Below are positions 35,526 through 51,477 of a stretch of DNA of 64,000 nucleotides, in pieces. Position numbers and translations under genes: made by a program. The DNA comes from Laburnicola sp. R22_1 (Eukaryota > Ascomycota > Dothideomycetes > Pleosporales > Didymosphaeriaceae), in assembly GCA_014281115.1 (NCBI GenBank), contig JACONQ010000008.1:2666001-2730000 (forward strand), in the 5' to 3' direction. Each line of letters opens with the position of its first letter. Position 1 is the first letter of the stretch. Below the pieces are notes generated by a model. That model saw nothing but the letters and a program-made list of their open reading frames with translations. It did not search any database and had not been told where the DNA came from.

Positions 35526-37492
35526 GGTGGTATGGAAGGGTAAATGCAAAAACTATGAGTCTGAAGATAGCGTGTCAGCCGTTATCGGTATAAACAACAG
35601 GGCGGGTCCATGGTGGGGAGGCTCGGTCAGGAAGTCTTTTAGCGCTCATGCCGTGAAGGTCGCAAGTCTAACATCTTAAAATATGACAAAATCATCATAG
35701 TGAGGGAGTAGTAAAAGCAGGCTTGGGGGTTACGTACCTATGAGTTTCACTGATCGGTCGCGCCGCAATGTTGTTCAGCAGTCTGCGAAGGCCGGGTGAA
35801 AGGAAGAGGGATGGCCACGGCAGGCGATCACAAGGGCGGCGCGAGGTCCATGTCCTGGGCTAGTACGGAGGGCGTAGAGCGGATGGGTGGGTATATTGGG
35901 GCAGTCGTCCCAAGAATATTCGCCGCACATGGTTGTGGATTTGGTAGCTTTTTCTGCAAGTTTTAGTTCGAAAGTTTTCTGCCCGAGGCCTCCGGATGCC
36001 GGCCTTGGCAAGGTTCCGCTCCCCACGTGAACCATCTCTCTTTTCCGTCACCGCCTAAAGTACGACATGTTTGCTATTGGAGCCTTTCAAGCTTGTTCCG
36101 CAATTTGCCTCGCGCAAATATCTCATCTGCACGCTGGCCTGTGACGGCAGACCCTGCTCTGCGCACCCGCAACTCGCGGCAGTTTGACTGAAATCATGGC
36201 TACGGCTCCGTACGGTAGACAACGCCTGTATCGCGATAAGCGCGGTCCAATGATGATTCTAAAGGCCCGTCGTTGGTATACGGTGAAGGAAAAGTTTGTT
36301 AATTCGTCGGCTCAAGCTGGTTGATCGGCGAAGTTGGCGATACGAGGGGTTTGTTTTGTTGTTTACTTGTTTGATCAACCCGAACGAGACAAATCTACAA
36401 TGGATGCTGTGGTGAATCATTTGGACGATAACCGTCACCTTTCAGGGCGGGACCGGCTACCAGTCTTTCTCTCTACATGCCCCATCCTCCGCCCGGACGC
36501 CCCTGTCGACAATGGCAGGACAAGGTTTCAATTCAAGGCCGAGTAAGCAACGGAGACTTCCAGGCATAGTTAGACGGATGTTACATGTAGTTACACTTAG
36601 CGCAACTATACCTCTTGGACTATGCCAGTATATTCGGGCACTATGGATGTTTCCTCCGGTGCTATAGACTGCTTACAACTGCTGCACTAGAACTTATGTC
36701 TAGCCAGGGCATACATCTAATCTTCCCATTATACAATTTTTTTTATATAAACGTGAGCAAAAACAGTATGATAAGCACCTCTCACACACCCTCACTCTCG
36801 ATTCTACCCCGCGCAGTCTATATATCTCCTTCCCCTCCCCTCAAATCCTCCCTCCTACGCTCTACTCCTTCCTATCCTTCTATTCCACAATACACCACCA
36901 AACCTACCAATTCCATCCTCTAACTCTAAACAAAACCCCTATAATCCCAATCCACCAACCACACCTTTTACCCACAGCGTCAACTAAAAAAACCACCAAT
37001 GACAAACGACCCTCCTATTCCCTAGCCCAGATTGAATACCTAGCCAGGGGAAGAAGGCACACTATGAGTCTATGAGTGGTGTGCTTGTGAAGAATAAAAA
37101 AAGCTCACAATTGCAATTACAAGCCCACCGCAGCCGAGTAGAGCGAGATAGACTTACTTACTAAAAGCTAACCTCACCGCATTTTTCGCGCCATTCACTC
37201 ACCACACACTACAAAGTACACAAGCCACACCTCCAAACACCCACATACCACCCACTCACTTACACAAAAACCAACAACACCCAAAAAGGCAAAAAAGGGT
37301 ATTATATCCATCCATTCGCTTATTTAGCCAGTCTAAAAAAGAAGCCCCACCAAGGGGGCATATCCCACCCCAACATCCCAATACATACAGAAAATCCACA
37401 AGAGTAAAACCAGTGAATCAACATTCATTTCCAACTCCCTACCCCAATCCCAAGATTTACCAATCAAAGAATATGCACAGAGCAGAGTACCC
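35526..37492. other. ADE4 upstream region and GH76 3' flank
   Basis: 2 kb without a supported gene. The first part is the ADE4 promoter and leader. From about 36760 to 37400 the plus strand is C/A-rich and nearly free of G (the transcribed minus strand would be G/T-rich), which probably marks the GH76 3' UTR or low-complexity DNA. Confidence 0.45.
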
Positions 37493-38963
37493 TCAGCTCG
37501 CCACCATCCACCAAGCACCCGCAACAATACTAACGAGAATGATCGCCGTCAGGATGCCCGCCCCCGCCCTGTCCCCCGTAGAAATATCGTTGAACACGAC
37601 GGGCTCGTACTTGGTCGAGCCTCCGGCGTTCGGGTCACTCTTGGAGATACCTCCGGTCTTTTCGGTAACGGGTCCAGACACGTCTGTAATCAACAGGTTT
37701 TGGATGATTTCCATGGCGGCCATTTGCTCGCCGACGCCGAAGCTGCCATCGTTTTCGCCGTTCGTGTACCAGCGGAGGCCGCAGGTTTGCCCGTCCGGAC
37801 CAGCGTTGCACTGCTTCGCGGCGGCGGCGGCGGACGTTTGCACCTTCTTCATCAGCCGGTCTCGTGTCCAGTCGGCAACAAGCATCGTGTAGCCGATCCA
37901 GCGGGAAAGATAGGCCTTGAAGGACCGTTGGTCAACGTTGCATTTGCCGTTCTTCTCACATGCAACCTCGAACATGATGTCGTCCTGGAAGAAGGTCTTC
38001 TCCATGGTGGTCATAATTCCATCAATCCTTGTTTTCCAGAGTTCGTCTTGGGTCTGAATTGGTCAGCAATTGTTCCATGGTTGCTAACGAGTGACTCACA
38101 GCGTTCCACATAGCCGCAGCACCCGAAAGATGGACTCCCAAGTTGTAGGTCCACTGAATAGGGTTGATCGCATCCCTAGAACAGTTGTTCTTGGTCTCGT
38201 CCACGCCATCATAGAAGTTCAAGTCCTTGCTCATGAGTCCGATAGCGGCCTCCCAATCCCACGTCCTGACAGCCCACTTGGCGTATGTCTCGTTACCGGT
38301 GTATTTATACAGACGGGAGGCGATATTGAAGAAGCATCCGTTGGAGATGGTGTTGCGGTACGTGTAGCCCTTGTTAAAATTGAAAATCTGCCAGTTAAGG
38401 CCGCCTCCGCAGGTCTTCTCGTTCCAGTTGGCAGTCTGGGTGTTGAATACAGCCTGTGCAAGGGCTAGCCATGAAGGTCCCGCTAGGGGACCCTCTGAGG
38501 GCAGATCTGGAAGCTTGTTCTCCGCAGCAGACATGGCAGCCATTCCCCAGAAGGCCTGGTCATCGTTACCCAGGGTACTGGTTTGATTCGGCGGCAAGAA
38601 AGCATTCTTCTCTCCAATTTGGTGCTGCATCGCCTGGACGGTAATTTTGTTATATTGATCGTCGCCCGTGTAATACCAATAGTCGACGAATGCATTGAAC
38701 ATGGCGCCGCACTCCCACCAGTAATAAGGGTCCGGAAGATTGCCCGGAACGTCGCCGGGTCGGTCGCCAGTGTAGAGCTTGCGCAGGCCAGCCGCAGCAA
38801 TGCCGGCAGCGTTCTTGATGGATTCTAGCACAGTTAGTAGGGGCCTACATCAGTGAAGAGACGGCATACCGGGCGAGTTCACATCGAGCTCAATGGCGCC
38901 TGCGCCAGACAGCAACAGGGCCGAAGCGCCCAGGGCGCTGATCGCCGACGAAGTGAACTTCAT
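37493..38963 (-). CDS. GPI-anchored GH76 alpha-1,6-mannan endotransglycosidase-like protein (DCW1/DFG5 family)
   Basis: The family links GPI-anchored mannoproteins to the cell-wall glucan. Exons 38963-38870, 38824-38100 and 38053-37493 (introns 45 and 46 nt) encode 459 aa. A signal peptide is clear (MKFTSSAISALGASALLLS, then GAGAIELDV). The GH76 catalytic double Asp is seen at about 119-120 (TLGNDDQAFWGMAA). Conserved YYWWECGAMFNAFVDYW and GGLNWQIF blocks flank it. The C-terminus ends in a Gly/Ala-rich spacer and a hydrophobic tail (AGILTAIILVSIVAGAWWM), the layout of a GPI signal. The first intron falls just after the signal peptide and has a CCTACTAAC branch point. DCW1 and DFG5 paralogues cannot be told apart here. 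Confidence 0.93.
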
Positions 38964-40034
38964 TGTGTATTAGAATTACGCAACCAGCGTCAAGTCGATC
39001 CTTGTGCGGTGGTCCTGGGCATGCGAGCGCGGAGGTTCAGGCCGTATGGATGTCGAGCGCGGAGGAGAGTATCTGGTCCGGATGTTTGCCACGAAGGTAT
39101 GCAGTGAATGACGTTGGGAGCCAGAGTGGATGGCGGCGGCGACCTGAAACGAGCGACAAGCGGCGACAAGCAGGGCAGCGCTCCGATAGACGGGCTCGAG
39201 GGACACTGACAGCGAGTGTTATTAGGAGGAAGTTGTTGTTCGGTGCCAAAGAGGGTAGTGGAGGGGGGCGCGGCAGTGGAGATCAAGGCAGGTAACGGCT
39301 GCAGCTGTCGTTGGCCTGCGCCGCGTTCAGGGGAGTGGCAGGTCGCAGCACGGAACTCGTCGGGCCAGGGCACAGGTGGCGCCAAGCAGCGGTGCACGAC
39401 GACTCCGAATGCACAGTCAGCTGCGATGTTGAGTCTGCGCAGGAGAAAATGTCACTGAGGCATCCGCAAGGCGTGCTGGAGCGGCCACACGCGGTCGGCT
39501 GTCTAGGAGGGAGTCTCTCCATCTGCGTGAAGGGATGCTGCGTTACAGAGGCGTCTCAGCCCGCTTCACCGCGTCTCTGGGGGATGCCAAAATTAGCGGA
39601 GCACCAAGGCCCAAGCGTACGTAATGCTGCGCTTTGTTGCCACAGCACCCGCCCGGGCGCCCGAATTGACACGTGACGCGCACTGCGACGGTGACGGCCA
39701 CGGGCAGCACAGCGCCCATCAGCAATAAAGACGTCCGTCCCCGACCATTCACGCCGGCTTTCACCCTCTTGCCTAAACCAGACCGGAAATTCGTGTGCAC
39801 AAACGCGCGACGTGGAGTGAAGTTGCACGACTGCATCAGCCTCAGCTCCGACAGGGCTCTGACCAACAAGCACCAAGCCTACCACCGGCCGACCACTCGC
39901 CCAGCAGCTTCTTCCACCAGACACCTCCACCCTCTACACCACCCACACCCGCCACCATCGCCATATCCACCGCCCTCTCGAGCACCACGTCCATCGCATC
40001 CTCTTATTGAAAGCCTCCATCCGTTGTTGCAGCC
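38964..40034. promoter_or_regulatory. divergent upstream region GH76 / SNC1
   Basis: 1.07 kb between start codons. From about 39880 to 40030 the strand is strongly C-rich and G-poor, probably the SNC1 5' UTR. Open frames in it are composition artefacts. Confidence 0.5.
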
Positions 40035-40709
40035 ATGGCCGACCGCGAGCAGCCCTACGACCCGTACATTCCCACTGGCGGCAATGCGCCCCAGGCCGGC
40101 GCCCAGGGCCAGAGCGGCAACCACCGCACCGCAGCCCTCCAAGCGGTACGTCGTTATTGCACGCCCTTTCTTTCCTCGCGAGAGACCATCGTCTGCTTGG
40201 TGACCATGTCGAAATCCTGGGTTAGGGAGCTTGAGCCTGAGCTGCGCCTGTGGTCAACTGGCTCAGCCGGTGGCCAGCGCCGACGACGTCGCTGCATGCG
40301 CTCGTCCTCTATGGCTCGCTCGCTCCCACCCACGCCTTCGCAGAAGCCCAGACGTGCCCCCTTGACGTTGACACTCGCTGGACAAGTCGCTGACATGACT
40401 CTGCACTAGGAAATTGACAGCACCGTTGGGATCATGCGCGACAACATCAACAAGGTCTCAGAGCGAGGCGCCCGCCTAGACTCGCTGCAGGACAAGACCG
40501 ACAACCTCGCCGAATCCGCCCAGGGCTTCCGACGGGGCGCCAACCGCGTGCGCAAGCAGATGTGGTGGAAGGACATGAAGATGCGCATGTGCCTCATTGT
40601 AGGCATAATCATCTTGCTCATCGTCATCATCGTCCCATCCGGTAAGATTCATAGAGCCTGTGTTTTTGACCAAGCGCTGACCATTCTAGTCGTCGCTACC
40701 AAGCATTAA
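40035..40709 (+). CDS. SNC1: synaptobrevin-like v-SNARE (Snc1/Snc2, SynA type)
   Basis: R-SNARE of secretory and endocytic vesicles that pairs with plasma-membrane Sso/Sec9 SNAREs. Exons 40035-40145, 40410-40641 and 40690-40709 encode 120 aa, close to yeast Snc1 (117). The first 37 residues are a Pro/Gly/Gln-rich head. The SNARE helix starts [20 protein letters not shown], with the zero-layer Arg at residue 56, and runs to [13 protein letters not shown]. The tail anchor is [19 protein letters not shown], with only four residues after it. Intron 1 is 264 nt, long for this genome; intron 2 (48 nt) interrupts the membrane segment and leaves a 20-nt last exon. Reading through intron 2 instead would replace the end of the anchor. 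Confidence 0.94.
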
Positions 40710-44382
<3,673 letters not shown>

Positions 44383-44824
44383 ATGCAATATTTGTTAAGA
44401 TGGGAGCCCTGCTGTAAGACGCGGATACGGCATTGTTTGTGAGCCGCAGCTGTCAACCGAGCTTTTCTTGCGTTTGCTGAGGAACATGACCTTCTTTGGA
44501 CGTCGGGACGTACGTTGGGGAATCTTCTGTTCGTTTTTTTATTGTATAGATCTTCTGTTTGTAATAGGTCCTGTAATTGGACCGATTGTGTCGTTGTATG
44601 GTTTATTAGCCTGTTGGCGTTTTAGTGTATGTGAGCGGATAGCTTGCTTGCAATTTTGCGTCGGTTTTGATGGTTGGTTGTAGGCTGTGTGATGTGGGAT
44701 TAAGATGTTGCTTGTGTATTGTCTATGGATGGATATCGGTAAGAGCCTGGTCTACACGTGGACATGGAGAGCTGATAGCAAGTGAGGCATCAAGCACCAC
44801 GACTCGAGCGTGGACGTGGATATT

Positions 44825-44838
44825 TCGGCGCTAGCCAA
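44825..44838 (+). promoter_or_regulatory. candidate UaY site (TCGG-N6-CCAA, one mismatch)
   Basis: The purine-utilisation activator UaY of Aspergillus binds TCGG-N6-CCGA. The match here differs at one base and lies about 285 bp before the XDH ATG. Confidence 0.35.
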
Positions 44839-44930
44839 GCGCAGCAAGCGGGGACGTTGGAGGGGCAGGCGCGAACGTCAGGCGGCGGTCGCCGAGCTCC
44901 TGCGCGCAGCCCCGGGCATGTTTTGCATCG

Positions 44931-44968
44931 TGATAAGAGCAAACTTCTCCGCCAGCCGTAGATGATAG
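44931..44968 (+). promoter_or_regulatory. paired GATA sites (TGATAAG, TGATAG)
   Basis: TGATAAG at 44931 and TGATAG at 44963 fit the HGATAR site of AreA-type nitrogen activators, 155-190 bp before the XDH ATG. Such sites occur often by chance; two together in a purine-catabolism promoter are suggestive. Confidence 0.35.
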
Positions 44969-45121
44969 ATTCTAGATCCACGATGCCCGTCCTATTTACC
45001 TAGCTTACGTTCCCCACACCCGAGCCTGTGTTCCCTTCTCGGATAACCCTTCCCTTGACTGCGTGCTCTGGATCGACCCTGTTACCCCTTGTTCTTGTCT
45101 GTAATCAAGATAGCCCGCGTT

Positions 45122-48100
45122 ATGGCACCAGGACTGGTTTCGCCACAGCCCGCGGTATCAGACGAAGCGCTGCAGTCTTTGAACGCCGTCACTGCTGCAT
45201 ACGATGATACCTTGAGGTTTTACCTCAATGGGACCAAGGTTGTGCTAGATACGGCCGATCCAGAAGTCACCCTACTAGAGTACTTGAGAGGAATTGGCCT
45301 TACGGGCACAAAATTGGGTTGTGCGGAGGGAGGATGCGGAGCTTGTACAGTTGTAAGTTTGCCACTTCTGTTCTACAAAGAAGAGACCCCAGCAGCGTCA
45401 TGCGACAACACTGACCAGTAGCAGGTGGTGTCGCAATACAATCCCACGTCGAAGAAGATATACCACGCTTCCGTAAACGCATGCCTCGCGCCGCTGGTCA
45501 GTGTGGACGGCAAACATGTCATAACAGTCGAGGGCATAGGGAATGTGAAAAGGCCACATCCGGCGCAGGAGAGGATAGCAAAGGGGAATGGTAGCCAATG
45601 CGGTTTCTGCACCCCCGGGATTGTTATGAGCTTATATGCGCTCCTGCGCAATACGGAATCGCCTTCCGAACACGAAGTTGAGGAAGCTTTTGATGGCAAC
45701 CTGTGTCGGTGTACAGGGTACAGACCCATATTAGATGCAGCACAAAGCTTCAGTGTGAAGACTGGATGTGGAAAGGCCTTAGCGAATGGAGGAAGTGGTT
45801 GTTGCATGGAACAAGGTGCGAGTGGGGGAGGCTGTTGTACGAGCAAGGAGGAGGACGGCGACCTGCTGCCCATAAAGAGGTTCACACCGCCAGGATTTAT
45901 AGAGTACAGTCCGGATACAGAGCTTATCTTCCCGCCCCAACTACGGAAGCACGAGTTCAAGCCATTAGCCTTCGGTACCAAGAGAAAGAGGTGGTATAGG
46001 CCGGTAACCTTACAGCAGCTTCTGGAGATCAAGAGCGTGTATCCCTCTGCGAAAATAATCGGAGGAAGCACAGAGACGCAAATCGAGATCAAGTTCAAAG
46101 CTCAGCACTACAGCGCGTCCATCTACGTCGGCGATATATCTGAATTGCGCCAATTCTCCTTCCACGACGACCACCTTGAAATCGGCGGGAACGTAGTCCT
46201 TACGGACCTCGAAGACATCTGTAGGAAGGCGCTTGAGCACTACGGGGAAGCAAAAGGCCAGCCTTTTGCGGCCATCTTGAAGCAGATCCGATACTTTGCT
46301 GGGCGTCAGATTAGGAATGTAGGAACACCGGCAGGAAATTTGGCAACGGCTAGTCCCATTTCCGATCTGAACCCAGTGTTCGTGGCGAGCAATGCTACGC
46401 TCGTAGCAAAGACTTTGAAGGAGACGACGGAGATCCCAATGTCTACGTTCTTCAAGGGCTATCGGTCGACGGCACTTCCGCCAGATGGGATCATCGCAAG
46501 CCTGAAGATACCAGTCGCTAAGGAGAAGGGCGAGTATATGCGCGCATACAAGCAGGCGAAAAGGAAAGACGACGATATCGCAATTGTGAACGCGGCTTTG
46601 CGGATATCTTTAGATGACGACAACCTTGTGCAGAGCGTGGACCTGGTATACGGCGGTATGGCGCCGACGACAGTTGCTGCGATGAAAGCCATGGCCTTCC
46701 TTCAGGGTAAAAAGCTTACAGACTTGAAGACCCTAGAAGGTGTCATGGGCGCACTCGAGGAAGACTTCGATTTGCGCTTTGGTGTCCCTGGTGGTATGGC
46801 TACGTATAGGAAAACGCTTGCACTCGGCTTCTTCTACAAGTTTTACCACGAAGTCTTGGCCGAACTGCACGCTGAGAATGTCGAGATCGATACCCATGCT
46901 ATCGGTGAGCTCGAACGAGACATCAGCTCAGGCGAAAAAGACCACAAGGCTGCAGAAGCGTATGAGCAGAAGATTTTAGGCTTGGAGAAACCGCACGTAG
47001 CTGCTATGAAGCAGTGCACAGGCGAAGCCCAATATACGGACGACATCCCCGTGCAGAAAAACGAGCTCTACGGCGCGCTCGTTCTCTCCACCAGAGCGCA
47101 TGCTAAGCTAATAAATGTCGACCCCGAACCTGCTCTCGATCTTCCAGGAGTAGCCGGCTGGGTGGACCATCGAGATGTGGCTAGTCCCGAAGCCAATTGG
47201 TGGGGCGCGCCAGCGTGCGATGAGACGTTTTTCGCGGTTGAAGAAGTGTTTACTGTGGGTCAGCCGATTGGTATGATTCTTGCGGATTCGGCGAAGCGGG
47301 CGGAACAGGCGGCCAGGGCGGTTCAGGTAGAGTATGAGGATTTGCCGGCTATTTTTACGATTGAAGAGGCTATTGAGAAGGAGAGCTTTTTCAAACATTT
47401 TCGGTATATTAAGAAGGGGGATGCTGAGAAGGCCTTTGCGGAGGCTGATCACGTCTTCACGGGTATCACTGTGAGTTACCCCATGATACATGATACGTAC
47501 AGGGGATTTGGACTAATTGGCTTGATCGCAGCGTATGGGGGGCCAGGAACACTTCTACTTGGAGACGAACGCATGTCTGGCCGTTCCCAAGCCTGAAGAT
47601 GGCGAAATGGAGATCTTCAGCAGCACACAGAATCCAGCTGAGACTCAGGCTTACGTGTCGAAGGTGTGCGGAGTAGCAGCTAACAAGATTGTCACTCGCG
47701 TCAAACGCATGGGCGGTGGCTTCGGCGGCAAGGAGACGCGATCCATTCAACTCGCGGGCATCGTGGCTTGCGCTGCCAACAAAATCCGGAGGCCAGTTCG
47801 ATGCATGCTTAATCGAGATGAAGATATCTTAACCTCAGGACAACGCCATCCCTTCCTCGCACGGTGGAAGGTGGCCGTTAACAAAGACGGCAAACTACAA
47901 GCACTGGACGCCGACGTGTTTACTAATGGCGGTTGGAGCCAAGATCTGTCCGGGGCTGTCGTCGAGCGCTCCCTGTCGCACATTGACAACTGCTACTATA
48001 TTCCAAATATACACGTGCGCGGTCGTGTAGCAAAGACAAACACCGTCTCCAACACCGCCTTCAGAGGGTTCGGTGGGCCCCAGGGCATGTTCATCGCAGA

Positions 48101-49498
48101 ATCCTTCATGGAAGAAATTGCCGACCACCTGCAAATCCCTGTTGAGAAGCTCCGGGAGATGAACCTTTATTCGCCATCCAACAACATGGTCACACACTTC
48201 AACCAAGAGCTCAAAGACTGGTACATACCGCTTATGTACAAACAAGTTCAAGAGTCTTCCAAATACGCCGAACGCCGCACCGCCATTGAAAAATTCAACA
48301 AAACACACAAATGGAACAAGCGCGGTCTCGCCCTCATTCCCACAAAGTTCGGTATCTCATTCACAGCCCTCTTCTTGAACCAAGCAGGTGCCCTCGTACA
48401 CATCTACCACGACGGGTCCATCCTTGTCGCCCACGGCGGGACTGAGATGGGTCAAGGACTCCACACCAAAATGACAATGATAGCCGCCGAAGCCCTAGGC
48501 GTCCCCCTAGAGTCCGTTTTCATATCCGAGACGGCCACAAACACCGTCGCGAACACGTCTTCGACCGCTGCATCCGCATCCTCCGACCTAAACGGCTACG
48601 CCATCTTCCACGCCTGCCAGCAGCTCAACGAGCGTCTCCGCCCCATCCGGGACAGACTCGGGCCAGCCCCCAGCATGAAAGATGTCGCACACGCCGCCTA
48701 CTTCGATCGCATCAACCTCTCCGCACAAGGCTTCTACAAAACGCCCGACATCGGCTACGTATGGGGCGAGAACACGGGCCAAATGTTCTTCTACTTTACG
48801 CAGGGCGTTGCCGCTGCCGAAGTCGAGATCGACACCCTAACGGGCGACTGGACGTGTCGTCAGGTTGATATTAAGATGGATGTGGGCAGGAGTATCAACC
48901 CCGCGATCGACTATGGGCAGATTGAGGGTGCGTTTGTGCAGGGGCAGGGCTTGTTTACTACTGAGGAGAGTCTGTGGTTGCGTAGTACGGGGGGGATATT
49001 TACGAAGGGGCCGGGCGCGTATAAGATCCCGGGGTTTCGAGATATCCCGCAGGTGTTTAATGTTGAGTTGTTGAAGGGTGTGGAGTGGGAGAATTTGAGG
49101 ACTATTCAGCGGAGCAGAGGGGTTGGTAAGTTGGCCCCCACACATAGCTCACTGTTCCTAGCCCACACACTGCTCATATGTACACAACACGCAGCACAGA
49201 AGGAAAAGCTCGACACACCTTCACTCTTCGTATCGTACCTCCCGCTATACATAAAGTCCACACACTAACACCACCACTTCACGCAGGCGAACCCCCGCTC
49301 TTCATGGGCAGCGCCGTCTTCTTCGCCATCCGCGACGCGCTCAAAGCGGCGCGCAGGCAATTCGGCGACGAGAGCGTCCTTAGTTTGCAGAGTCCTGCGA
49401 CGCCCGAGCGCATCCGCATTTCGTGCTCGGATCCGATTGTTAAGAGGGCGTGGGTGGAGCCGAGGGAGGGGGAGAAGAGTTGGTTTGTTAGTATTTAG
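45122..49498 (+). CDS. XDH: xanthine dehydrogenase (purine hydroxylase I)
   Basis: Oxidises hypoxanthine to xanthine to uric acid with NAD+, in purine catabolism (hxA in Aspergillus). Exons 45122-45352, 45425-47470, 47532-49125 and 49287-49498 (introns 72, 61, 161 nt) encode 1360 aa, the family length. The first 2Fe-2S ligands are Cys67, 72, 75 ([12 protein letters not shown]) and Cys97; the second cluster has QCGFCTPG at 135-142 and LCRCTG at 170-175. The FAD domain has [14 protein letters not shown]. The molybdopterin domain has [29 protein letters not shown] and the catalytic Glu at about 1292 in [11 protein letters not shown], which is rebuilt across the last splice junction. An upstream in-frame ATG at 45089 is possible, but MAPGLVSP at 45122 fits fungal homologues better. 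The candidate UaY and GATA sites upstream agree with induction by purines. Confidence 0.95.
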
Positions 49499-50055
49499 TG
49501 GGGATGCAGACTATGTGGTGGGCATGCTGTGTCTTCGTATTATTATTTTTTATTTTTTGGTGGAGGGGGATGGGAGGGCGCTGTAGGGCGTTGGGCTTGG
49601 TGTTTTCATTGATATAGGTGTAGCGCAGAGCAGCGAGGGGGATAGAGGTCGGTTTTGGTTGCGGTGGGTTGTTGTTACGATTGGTGGATGCTTTTCACTG
49701 TTGAATCTGCATTGGGAGCTTCACGAAACACTATTGCTCATCTTCATCGAGACACTGTTTCATTCGCTGTATATAGGGAGCCACGGTGTCGGATGGCTGC
49801 CTGTAAGACATCGCCTGACCTTGCTTGTAGGCACGGGATGTGCAAGTCACCGTAACCCTTCTGCAATGTATGGAACCGTATTCAAAGTCATCGCCCTAGC
49901 CAAAACTCTCGAGGCTGCCATATCATATCCGTGTACATGTCATTTCTGCATGTGATATCTGCCCCTTCGTTAGCATGAGCAATTGTAGGAAAGAGCGTTT
50001 AGGTGGACCAACCTACGGTAGGCCAATATTACGTGATAGGACTTTTGGCCTAACA
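49499..50055. other. convergent intergenic region
   Basis: 0.56 kb between the 3' ends of XDH and the F-box-like gene. G/T-rich after the XDH stop, probably 3' UTR. No gene is supported. Confidence 0.5.
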
Positions 50056-51477
50056 CTAGTCGACCATACCCAACCACCTTCTCCACCTGTTCGGCAGGCT
50101 AAAATCCATGCCCCTCATCACATGCTGCTTTTCCAAAGTGGTTTTCTTGGTGATGATCTCAAGCCAGTCCTTTATGTTGACCTCATCCTCCTCGAGAACC
50201 TGGAATTTTCCACGAGAGCCCTGAGCTCCAAGTTCAAGCTCAGCCCATATCTCGTTGACGGCCTCGAAGATGGCGAAGTAGTATTTCCCGTTGTCGTCTA
50301 GCTCTAAAAGATTTATGAGGTAGATGGCATCAAGCTGAAATCGGTCCTTGAACATGTCTATGAGGCACACCCAGTGTCCATCGACGAGCGTAATGTACTC
50401 CAACTCGAGGGTCTTGAGACGGTCACTTGGACAGACATGAAGGAGCCATGCGAGAGTGTTGAATGTCATTTTGATGTTTTTGAGGTGAAGCTTCTCCAGA
50501 TAGCGTAAGCGAAGGATCTTGGTTGAGACCGTTGCATCAGTCCAGATGTGGCCATGATTTTGTCCCTTGACGCAGAGGGTCTTCAGAAGTGGCGTAACGA
50601 TCAGGACTGCATGCAAATGCTTGAGCTCATCGTCGCCGTCGCTTCCGCACTTGTATTCCTCTATGTTAAGAGAGGTCAAATGATGGAAAACTGTGGGGAA
50701 TCGGATGGCGAGACCCCCGAGCGTTACGGAGGACGCAAGGCCGTAGTATCCCGCCTGGTCCATCACGAACTCTTCCAAACGGATGTTCTGCGTGTATACC
50801 GCGTTCCATATCATTCCAAGAGCCCCGTACCAGACTCCGAAGGATTCATGACCGGAAGGACCGTTATTAGATTCGAGTCGGAAGATGCGGACGTGCTTTG
50901 CGCGCGAAAAGAGGCGACACAATGCTATGTAGAACGAAATTCCGCGGAGGTCGTCATAGCAGAAGTTCAATACGACGGCATGAATATAGTTTCGGCGCGT
51001 CTCATGGCTAGCAATCTTGTTTGCATCCTTGAAACCAGTCCTAGGGTTAATTCCAATCTCAACACAACCGTAAACGGCTTTGTTGAATAAGTCCATTGAC
51101 TTTGCTTCCATTTCGCGGCTGGTGCATCGAATCGCTTTGAGAGCAATGAGGAGAGTAACCTTGTCACGATTGCGAATGTAAGTTCCCTGCATCTCTTTAG
51201 GGGCGAAGGGTGTGAGTTGCATGAGCATGTGATCGAACACCTCTTGGGGGAGCTTCTCCGACGGATTGGTTGAGCGTATTTGAAGCTGTGTGCTATTGTC
51301 GACGGGGTTCTGGAGGGCGATCGCGGGTACGGGCGTGAGTGCTGGCGCAGCCGCTGGGGTGGAATCGAGAGCAGGACCAGGATCGTGCATGGCCACGAGC
51401 TCCATCTGCTCTGTGTTATGCTCCATAGCGTTGGTAGAATGGGACAAACATACCTTGTCGTCAACAGGCTCGCTCAT
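50056..51477 (-). CDS. fungal F-box-like hypothetical protein
   Basis: A single intronless frame of 473 aa from ATG at 51477. Residues 1-70 are Pro/Ala-rich. An F-box-like helix follows (SEKLPQEVFDHMLMQLTPF at about 73-91), then a central region of short Leu-rich segments (LRYLEKLHLKNIKMTFNTLA, LKTLELEYITLVDGHW) resembling degenerate leucine-rich repeats. This layout is typical of large, fast-evolving F-box families in Dothideomycetes. Substrate recognition for an SCF complex is the family expectation, not shown here. Its 5' end lies about 330 bp from the candidate border of the hAT relic, so its promoter may have been disturbed. Confidence 0.75.
   Translation of the reverse strand: MSEPVDDKVCLSHSTNAMEHNTEQMELVAMHDPGPALDSTPAAAPALTPVPAIALQNPVDNSTQLQIRSTNPSEKLPQEVFDHMLMQLTPFAPKEMQGTYIRNRDKVTLLIALKAIRCTSREMEAKSMDLFNKAVYGCVEIGINPRTGFKDANKIASHETRRNYIHAVVLNFCYDDLRGISFYIALCRLFSRAKHVRIFRLESNNGPSGHESFGVWYGALGMIWNAVYTQNIRLEEFVMDQAGYYGLASSVTLGGLAIRFPTVFHHLTSLNIEEYKCGSDGDDELKHLHAVLIVTPLLKTLCVKGQNHGHIWTDATVSTKILRLRYLEKLHLKNIKMTFNTLAWLLHVCPSDRLKTLELEYITLVDGHWVCLIDMFKDRFQLDAIYLINLLELDDNGKYYFAIFEAVNEIWAELELGAQGSRGKFQVLEEDEVNIKDWLEIITKKTTLEKQHVMRGMDFSLPNRWRRWLGMVD

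Larger units (their letters stand above)
44383..45121. promoter_or_regulatory. ARG5,6 3' flank and XDH promoter
   Basis: 0.74 kb without a gene. It contains a near-match UaY site and two HGATAR sites in the 300 bp before the XDH start (listed separately). Confidence 0.5.

Noticed and set aside
39673..40203. 176-codon plus-strand frame upstream of and overlapping SNC1
   Set aside because: Low-complexity Pro/Thr/Ser translation of the C-rich leader; SNC1 uses another frame.
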